Assembly (NCBI RefSeq): GCF_030283145.1
Contig: NZ_JASNWE010000005.1
Span: 558,001 to 622,000 of the forward strand
DNA: 64,000 nucleotides
Reading direction: 5' to 3'
DNA from: Actinomadura xylanilytica
GTDB lineage: Bacteria > Actinomycetota > Actinomycetes > Streptosporangiales > Streptosporangiaceae
The notes beneath the pieces were generated by a model, which was not told the DNA's origin, ran no database searches, and saw only the letters and a list, made by a program, of their open reading frames with translations. How positions within the stretch are numbered: the stretch's first letter is position 1; the number at the start of each line of letters is the position of its first letter. The position numbers and the translations under genes were made by a program. Below, piece after piece: positions 58,690 through 64,000 of this stretch.

Positions 58690-59703
58690 ATGACCATCGC
58701 CGCCCACGATGTCGACGAGGCCGCGGCCCTGCTCCAGCACACCGTGGCCGAGGTCAAAAAGGTCATCGTCGGCCAGGAGCACATGGTCGAACGCATGGTC
58801 GTCGCCCTCCTCGCCCAAGGCCACTGCCTCATCGAAGGCGTCCCCGGCGTCGCCAAGACCCTCGCCGTCGGCACCCTCGCCCGCGTCGCCGGCGGCACCT
58901 TCGCCCGCCTCCAGTTCACCCCCGACCTCGTCCCCTCCGACATCGTCGGCACCCGCATCTACCACCCCTCCACCGAACAGTTCGACGTCGAACTCGGCCC
59001 CGTCTTCGTCAACTTCGTCCTCGCCGACGAGATCAACCGAGCCCCCGCCAAAGTCCAGTCCGCCCTCCTGGAGGTCATGGCCGAACGCCAGGTCTCCCTC
59101 GGCGGCAACACCTACCCCCTCCCCAGACCCTTCATCGTCCTCGCCACCCAGAACCCCATCGAGTCCGAAGGCGTCTACCCCCTCCCCGAAGCCCAGCGCG
59201 ACCGCTTCCTCATGAAGATCGACGTCCGCTACCCCGGCGCCCACGAAGAACTCCAGATCCTCCAGCGGATGAGCGTCGACCCGCCCGAGGCCACCGAGAT
59301 CCTCGACACCGGCCGCCTCGCCGCCCTCCAACGCGCCGCCGCCGAAGTCTCCGTCCACGAACTGGTCGCCGACTACATCGTCCGCCTCGTCATGGCCACC
59401 CGCGAACCCGCCCAGTACCGCCTCCCCGACCTCGCCAAGATCATCGAAATCGGCGCCAGCCCCCGCGCCACCCTCGGCCTGGTCTCCGCCGCCCGCGCCC
59501 TCGCCCTGCTCTCCGGACGCGACTACGTCCTCCCCGACGACGTCCGCGCCGTCGCCCGCGACGTCATGTCCCACCGCATCGTCCTCACCTTCGACGCCCT
59601 CGCCGACGGCGTCGACACCGGCGACATCATCACCCAGATCATCACCGCCGTCCCCCCGCCCCGCGTGGTCTGGAACCACGGCGCCGCGGTGGCCCAGGCA
59701 TGA
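58690..59703 (+). CDS. MoxR-family AAA+ ATPase
   Basis: A 337-residue AAA+ chaperone-like ATPase. Walker A GVPGVAKT (near 50), Walker B FVLADEINRAPAKVQSALLE (near 112, with sensor features), sensor 1 FIVLATQNPIESEGVYPLPE (near 152), Arg finger region AQRDRFLMK near 175. MoxR proteins work with VWA proteins in assembly or maturation of complexes and in stress. ATG 58690, first gene of a three-gene operon joined by ATGA overlaps. Confidence 0.93.
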   Translation: MTIAAHDVDEAAALLQHTVAEVKKVIVGQEHMVERMVVALLAQGHCLIEGVPGVAKTLAVGTLARVAGGTFARLQFTPDLVPSDIVGTRIYHPSTEQFDVELGPVFVNFVLADEINRAPAKVQSALLEVMAERQVSLGGNTYPLPRPFIVLATQNPIESEGVYPLPEAQRDRFLMKIDVRYPGAHEELQILQRMSVDPPEATEILDTGRLAALQRAAAEVSVHELVADYIVRLVMATREPAQYRLPDLAKIIEIGASPRATLGLVSAARALALLSGRDYVLPDDVRAVARDVMSHRIVLTFDALADGVDTGDIITQIITAVPPPRVVWNHGAAVAQA

Positions 59704-60734
59704 CCCCGCACACCCGGCACAGCGACAAACTCGCCGAACTCGCCCCAGAACGCACCCTGCGGCGCCTCGAACTCTCCGTCACCCGCCGCCTCGACGGCCT
59801 CCTCAACGGCGAACACCTCGGCCTCCTCCCCGGACCCGGCACCGAAACCGCCGAAGCCCGCCTCTACCAGCCCGGCGAAGACGACGTCCGCCACATGGAC
59901 TGGGCCGTCACCGCCCGCACCACCACCCCCCACGTCCGCGACCTCATCGCCGACCACGAACTCGAAGCCTGGGCCCTCGTCGACCTCACCCCCAGCATGA
60001 ACTTCGGCACCACCACCCTGGTCAAACGCGACCTCGCCGTCGCCGCCCTCGCCGCCGTCGGCTTCCTCACCGTCCGCCTCGGCGACCGCGTCGGCGCCTA
60101 CCTCCTCCACCACGACCAGACCCGCCGCTGGCCCGCCCGCACCGGCAAAGCCGCCCTCTACGCCCTCCTCCAAGCCGTCCTCGACGCCCACACCGACGCC
60201 GAAGACCGCCCACCCCGAGGCACCGAACGCGGCCCGGCCCCCCACACCGCACCCGGCACCCCACCCGACGCCACCACCGGCCTCGCCGCCGGAATCACCG
60301 CACTCGACCGCGGCCAGACCCGCCGCGGCCTCCGCGTCGTCATCTCCGACTTCCTCGACCCCACCCCCGCCACACCCGGCACCCCACCCCCCTGGGAACG
60401 CCCCCTCCGCCGCCTCTCCACCCGCCACCAGGTCCTCGCCGTCGAGATCATCGACCCCCGCGAACTCGACCTCCCCGACATCGGCCTGGTCGAGATGACC
60501 GACCCCGAGACCGGCGCCGTCCACGAGATCGTCCTCAACCGCCGCGTCCGCGAACAGTACGCCCGCGCCGCCGCCGAACAACGCGACCGCACCCGCGCCG
60601 CCCTCCGCCGCTGCGGCACCCATCACCTCGTCCTGCGCACCGACCGCGACTGGATCGCCGACGTCGCCCGCTTCGCCCTCCGCCAGCGCCGAGCCGCCGG
60701 ACGGCCCTTCAGTACCGCCGGGGGACGCACATGA
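59700..60734 (+). CDS. DUF58 protein
   Basis: A 344-residue protein of the DUF58 family, which regularly follows moxR. Diagnostic: AEARLYQPGEDDVRHMDWAV near 52-71, WALVDLTPSMNFGT near 95 (a VWA-like DxTxSxx site) and GLRVVISDFLDP near 215. The VWA-type fold is expected to bind the MoxR ATPase. ATG 59700 overlaps the moxR stop (ATGA). Confidence 0.9.
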   Translation: MTPHTRHSDKLAELAPERTLRRLELSVTRRLDGLLNGEHLGLLPGPGTETAEARLYQPGEDDVRHMDWAVTARTTTPHVRDLIADHELEAWALVDLTPSMNFGTTTLVKRDLAVAALAAVGFLTVRLGDRVGAYLLHHDQTRRWPARTGKAALYALLQAVLDAHTDAEDRPPRGTERGPAPHTAPGTPPDATTGLAAGITALDRGQTRRGLRVVISDFLDPTPATPGTPPPWERPLRRLSTRHQVLAVEIIDPRELDLPDIGLVEMTDPETGAVHEIVLNRRVREQYARAAAEQRDRTRAALRRCGTHHLVLRTDRDWIADVARFALRQRRAAGRPFSTAGGRT

Positions 60735-61678
60735 CCTTCCTGTCCCCCGAGCGCCTCTGGATCCTCGCGCTCGCGCCGCTCCTCGCCGGCCTCTACGTCC
60801 TGCTCCAGCTGCGCCGCCGCAAGTACGCCGTGCGCTTCACCAACCTCGCCCTGCTCGCCCAGGTCGCCCCCAGGCGCCCCGGCTGGCGCCGCCACGTCGC
60901 CGCCGGGCTGTTCCTCACCATGCTCGTCCTGATGATGATCGGCTTCGCCCGCCCCGCCACCGCCGTCAAGGTCCCCCGCGACCGCGCCACCATCATGGTC
61001 GCCATCGACGTCTCCCTGTCCATGATGGCCAAGGACGTCCCCCCCACCCGCTTCGAAGCCGCCAAGGAGGCCGCCAAGAAGTTCATCCGCGACCTCCCCA
61101 CCCGCTTCAACGTCGGCGTCGTCTCCTTCGCCGGCAACGCCAGCCTCATCTCCGCCCCCTCCGCCGACCGCGACGCCGCCACCGCCGCCATCGACCAGCT
61201 CGTCCTCGCCAAACGCACCGGCATCGGCGAAGCCGTCTTCACCTCACTCCAGGCCGTCCGCTCCTTCGACTCCCAGGCCAGCCAGGACCCGCCCCCCGCC
61301 CACGTCGTCCTGCTGTCCGACGGCGACAACACCACCGGCCGCACCGTCCAAGAGGCCATCGACGCCAGCCGCGCCGCCCACGTCCCCGTCTCCACCATCG
61401 CGTTCGGCACCCCCTACGGCACCGTCGACATCGAAGGCGAGACCACCAGCGTCTCGGTCAACAAAGAGACCCTCCGCAGCCTCGCCGACAACACCGAGGG
61501 CAAGGCCTACGAGGCCGCCGACGCCGGCCAGCTCAGCGAGGTCTACGCCAACATCGGCAGCTCCCTCGGCTTCACCACCGAGCACCGCGACGTCGCCGCC
61601 CGCTTCACCGGCCTCGCCCTGCTGTTCGCCCTCGCCGCCGGCGGCGCCTCACTCGCCTGGTTCGCCCGGCTCCCCTAG
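60731..61678 (+). CDS. BatA-like VWA-domain membrane protein
   Basis: A 315-residue protein with an N-terminal helix (LWILALAPLLAGLYVLLQL, 8-26), a second helix (about 55-75), a VWA domain (about 88-275) with the MIDAS motif DVSLSM near 97 and VVLLSDGDNTTG near 195, and a C-terminal helix. VWA domain faces outside or the cytoplasm depending on the first two helices. ATG 60731 overlaps the DUF58 stop. Its end overlaps the convergent rhomboid-like gene by 30 bases. Confidence 0.9.
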   Translation: MTFLSPERLWILALAPLLAGLYVLLQLRRRKYAVRFTNLALLAQVAPRRPGWRRHVAAGLFLTMLVLMMIGFARPATAVKVPRDRATIMVAIDVSLSMMAKDVPPTRFEAAKEAAKKFIRDLPTRFNVGVVSFAGNASLISAPSADRDAATAAIDQLVLAKRTGIGEAVFTSLQAVRSFDSQASQDPPPAHVVLLSDGDNTTGRTVQEAIDASRAAHVPVSTIAFGTPYGTVDIEGETTSVSVNKETLRSLADNTEGKAYEAADAGQLSEVYANIGSSLGFTTEHRDVAARFTGLALLFALAAGGASLAWFARLP

Positions 61679-62485
61679 CCGCCCGCCCGCGCCCGCACCT
61701 GTGCCCGCGTCCATACCCGGGGCGCCCCGCCGCCACCGAGGACGCGGCAAGCACCCCACCAGGTCCGGCGCCGCACGCGGCGGCACCACCAGCAGCATCA
61801 CCCACGCCGCCGCCAGCCCGCACAACGTGGCCAGCAGATGCCCCAGATCCCACAACGACCTGCTCCACACCAGCGGACCCAGCACCCCCACCGCCAGCGC
61901 CGACACCCCCGCCGTGAGCCACCGGCCCCGCATCAGCAGCACCGCCGCCGCGCACCCCGCCACCATCATGTAGCTGACACCCACGTCCGTCGACACCGCC
62001 AGCCGCGCCGGCGCCCGCCCCGACTCCAGCGCCTCGGTCTCCAGCAGCGCCGTCAGCAGCGACCCCAGCACATGCCCGGTCAACCCGATCACGATGATCC
62101 GCGGCGTCCCGTGCCGCTGCTCGCCCCACGCCACCACCGTGACGAACACCAGGATGTACAGGCCCAGCCCCTCGCCCTTGTCAGCCACCCACAGCGCGCT
62201 GTCCAGCAGCACATGCAGTTCCGCCCGGCTCAGATTGGCCAGGTTGGTGCTCTCCAGCGTCGTCAGTACACGGATCAGCGACGGCGGCGCGGCGACCTGC
62301 ACCAGCGTGGACGCGGTGAAGATCGCGACGTAGCAGAACGTGGCCGGCGCCGACAGCACCCAGGCGTGCATCCGGCGCGTCCACGGCGACAGCCGCCGCA
62401 CCATGGCCGCGGCCCGCCCCCACCACAGCCCCAGCACACGCAGCACGTACCACGCCAGGATGAGCACCCCGCCCGCAACGACCAT
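61649..62485 (-). CDS. Rhomboid-like membrane protein
   Basis: A 278-residue protein with an N-terminal membrane helix, another near 42-62, and a six-helix core from about 105. The core contains GVSYMMVAGCAAAVLL (Ser, near 170) and LWDLGHLLATLCGLAAAW (His, near 215), positions that could form the Ser-His dyad of rhomboid proteases, though the usual GxSG is altered to GVSY. It is a predicted intramembrane protein of unknown activity. The end overlaps the VWA gene by 30 bases on the opposite strand. Confidence 0.72.
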   Translation of the reverse strand: MVVAGGVLILAWYVLRVLGLWWGRAAAMVRRLSPWTRRMHAWVLSAPATFCYVAIFTASTLVQVAAPPSLIRVLTTLESTNLANLSRAELHVLLDSALWVADKGEGLGLYILVFVTVVAWGEQRHGTPRIIVIGLTGHVLGSLLTALLETEALESGRAPARLAVSTDVGVSYMMVAGCAAAVLLMRGRWLTAGVSALAVGVLGPLVWSRSLWDLGHLLATLCGLAAAWVMLLVVPPRAAPDLVGCLPRPRWRRGAPGMDAGTGAGAGGRLGEPGEPGE

Positions 62486-62573
62486 CCCGCCCCCGCGATC
62501 ATGGACCCGCCATCAACTGCACTGTCCCACCCCCCGTGCCCCGCGGGCGGCATCAACACCCTCCGGACGCTGA

Positions 62574-62579
62574 TACGGT
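62574..62579 (+). promoter_or_regulatory. -10 of a leaderless methyltransferase transcript
   Basis: TACGGT lies eight bases before GTG 62588; no ribosome binding site is visible. Confidence 0.4.
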
Positions 62580-62587
62580 CGGCCGAC

Positions 62588-63214
62588 GTGGGGGAACACT
62601 ACTTCGCGGAACGGCCCGGAGCGGCCAGCCGCCGACGCGCCGTCGATCTCGTCCTGCCCGACCTGCACCTGCGGCTGGAGACCGATCGAGGCATGTTCTC
62701 GCCCGACCGCGTCGACGCCGGCACCCGCATCCTGCTGGAGACCGTCCCCGCTCCCCCGCCCACTGGCGACCTGCTCGACCTGGGCTGCGGATACGGCCCC
62801 ATCGCCCTCACCATGGCGCGGCGCTCGCCGCAGGCGAGTGTCTGGGGTGTGGATGTGAACCGCAGGGCGATCGAGCTGGCCGAGGCGAACGCCTCAGCCA
62901 GCGGCCTTGACAATGTAAGGTTCAGTCTGGTGGACGAGACCGACCCCGGCCTGCGCTTCGCCGCGATCTGGTCCAACCCCCCGATCCGCATCGGGAAACC
63001 GGCCCTGCACGACCTCCTGCTGGCCTGGCTCCCCCGGCTCGTTCCCGGCGGCCTCGCCCACCTCGTCGTCCAGAAGCACCTCGGCTCCGACTCCCTCCAG
63101 CGGTGGCTGAACGACCAAGGCTTCCCCACCGAGCGGATCGCGTCCCGCTCGGCCTACCGGATTCTGCAAGTGTCGGCCCGGGCGGACGCCCGTACGGAAG
63201 GTCACGCCCGATGA
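62588..63214 (+). CDS. RsmC-like class I methyltransferase
   Basis: A 208-residue methyltransferase with the RsmC/RlmG small domain style. GEHYFAERPGAASRRRAVDL at the start, LRLETDRGMFSPDRVDAGT near 36-54, motif I LLDLGCGYGPIAL (near 72), VWGVDVNRRAIELAEANA near 92 and the catalytic NPP motif in IWSNPPIRIGK (near 128), which marks N-methyltransferases acting on guanine N2 of rRNA. ATGA overlap with the next gene links it to another rRNA methyltransferase. Confidence 0.85.
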   Translation: MGEHYFAERPGAASRRRAVDLVLPDLHLRLETDRGMFSPDRVDAGTRILLETVPAPPPTGDLLDLGCGYGPIALTMARRSPQASVWGVDVNRRAIELAEANASASGLDNVRFSLVDETDPGLRFAAIWSNPPIRIGKPALHDLLLAWLPRLVPGGLAHLVVQKHLGSDSLQRWLNDQGFPTERIASRSAYRILQVSARADARTEGHAR

Positions 63215-63780
63215 GCACCCCGAACCCCCCGCAGGCCCCCGAACCCGCGCAGCCCCGCAGGCAGCTCCGCCCCACCGACGTCAAGCGCCTCAACCGCGAC
63301 TGGCGCCGCCGCACCGAGTCCCGCCTCGGGCTGCTCGTCGAGTCGGTCACCCAGCCCTTCAACATGGGCTCGATCATCCGCACCGCCGCCGTCTTCGGCG
63401 TCGAGCACCTGTGGCTGGCCGGCAACGCCACGCCCCCCGACCACCGCAACGTCAGCAAGACCGCGCTCGGCACCGAGCGCCTCGTCCCCTGGGAGCACGC
63501 CGGCACCCCCGCCGAGGCCGCCGCCGCCGTCCGCAAGAAGGGCCTGCGGCTCATCGCGATCGAGCTCACCAACGACGCGCTCCCGCTGCACGAGGCCCCC
63601 CTCGACGGCGACGTCTGCCTGGCCGTCGGCGGCGAGGACCACGGCTGCTCACCCGCCCTGCTCGCCGCCGCCGACGCCGTCGCCTACATCCCCCAGATCG
63701 GACGGGTCGGATCCCTCAACGTCGCGGTCGCCACCGCCATCGCGCTCGGCGAGGCCCGCCGCCGCGAATGGTCCGCCTGA
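63211..63780 (+). CDS. SpoU/TrmH-family RNA methyltransferase
   Basis: A 189-residue SPOUT methyltransferase (2'-O-methylation of RNA ribose). Motif 1 is VTQPFNMGSIIRTAAVFGVE (near 47-66), motif 2 LAVGGEDHGCS (near 137) and motif 3 IPQIGRVGSLNVAVATAIAL (near 162-181), all intact. Shorter than TrmH (no large N-terminal domain). Coupled to the RsmC-like gene. Confidence 0.9.
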   Translation: MSTPNPPQAPEPAQPRRQLRPTDVKRLNRDWRRRTESRLGLLVESVTQPFNMGSIIRTAAVFGVEHLWLAGNATPPDHRNVSKTALGTERLVPWEHAGTPAEAAAAVRKKGLRLIAIELTNDALPLHEAPLDGDVCLAVGGEDHGCSPALLAAADAVAYIPQIGRVGSLNVAVATAIALGEARRREWSA

Positions 63781-63796
63781 CCGCCGGGTCCGCCCG

Positions 63797-64000
63797 CTAC
63801 CCCTCCCCCGCCCGCCGCCGCGGCTCCAGCGCCAGGCCGAGCACCGCGCAGACGGCGAACGCCGACCCGAGCACCGCCACCCCGGACGCGCCGGCGAACT
63901 GCTGCACGGTGCTCCACATGCCCGACGCCGCGCCGGCGTGCTCGGGCGGCACCCCCGCCAGTGCCACCATCCCGAGCGGCGGCACGATCAGGTTGAGCGC
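63797..64000 (-). CDS. MFS drug exporter, C-terminal fragment at window edge
   Basis: The last 67 residues of a membrane transporter whose start lies beyond base 64000: PPLGMVALAGVPPEHAGAAS is the loop before the final helices, with GMWSTVQQFAGASGVAVLGS as in 14-helix drug:proton antiporters. The C-terminal tail is basic. Partial; substrate unknown. Confidence 0.75.
   Translation of the reverse strand, partial: ALNLIVPPLGMVALAGVPPEHAGAASGMWSTVQQFAGASGVAVLGSAFAVCAVLGLALEPRRRAGEG

Noticed and set aside
1..64000. tRNA or rRNA genes
   Set aside because: No T-loop GGTTCGAATCC-like block with a matching acceptor stem, nor rRNA-like sequence, was noticed on either strand.

Overview
The window is 64 kb of very high-GC DNA. 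It has GTG and TTG starts, GC-rich third codon positions, ATGA/GTGA stop-start overlaps, DUF574-type methyltransferases and DesK/NarL two-component pairs. Together these point to an actinomycete chromosome, plausibly of the Streptosporangiales (Actinomadura-like). That placement rests on gene content and style, not on a marker gene. No rRNA, tRNA, CRISPR array, phage block or complete insertion sequence was seen.

Layout. 1-3.7 kb: the 3' part of a cytochrome P450, about 0.85 kb of non-coding DNA with a perfect 15-bp inverted repeat, a deleted methyltransferase relic and a Tat-exported epoxide-hydrolase-like enzyme; this left edge looks eroded. 3.8-10 kb: a tyrosine recombinase, a HAD phosphatase, a DedA membrane protein, a PAP2 phosphatase and an ABC exporter. 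The DedA and ABC genes share a promoter of identical spacing. 10-14.7 kb: two divergent DesK/NarL-type two-component systems, one with a kinase carrying an extra extracytoplasmic tail. 14.8-16.2 kb: an ECF sigma factor translationally coupled to an alkyltransferase with a C-terminal Ada-type zinc module. 16.3-21.9 kb: housekeeping and stress genes (TraR/DksA-like, YigZ-like, NagD-like, acyl-CoA ligase, GNAT, RidA, TerD). 22-26.3 kb: an acyl-CoA oxidase and a discrete acyltransferase facing a KAS III gene across an AT-rich promoter.

27.5-33.6 kb: a sugar epimerase followed by six genes in an unbroken chain of stop-start overlaps (GT2, DUF2064 transferase, methyltransferase, cytochrome b561-molybdopterin fusion, small membrane protein, GT-C glycosyltransferase). 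This is the best candidate for an uncharacterised envelope-modification system. 33.8-41.4 kb: assorted enzymes, a WYL regulator with a VOC partner and a palindromic operator, and a deleted IS630-family transposase. 41.5-49.3 kb: an OmpR-type two-component system leading into GT2-GtrA and two GT39 glycosyltransferases. 49.4-58.5 kb: an Ala-rich helical protein, a winged-helix protein, a TetR/FAD-monooxygenase pair with three operators, an ArsR-SRPBCC fusion, a DUF885 hydrolase and a degenerate kinase-like membrane protein. 58.7-64 kb: MoxR-DUF58-VWA operon, a rhomboid-like protein, two methyltransferases and the C-terminus of an MFS exporter.

A recurring regulatory style is leaderless transcription: a -10 hexamer of the form TAnnnT lies 6-9 nt before the start codon of many genes, and in two cases the upstream gene's TAG stop is part of that hexamer. 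All functions are read from sequence motifs; no search was run.
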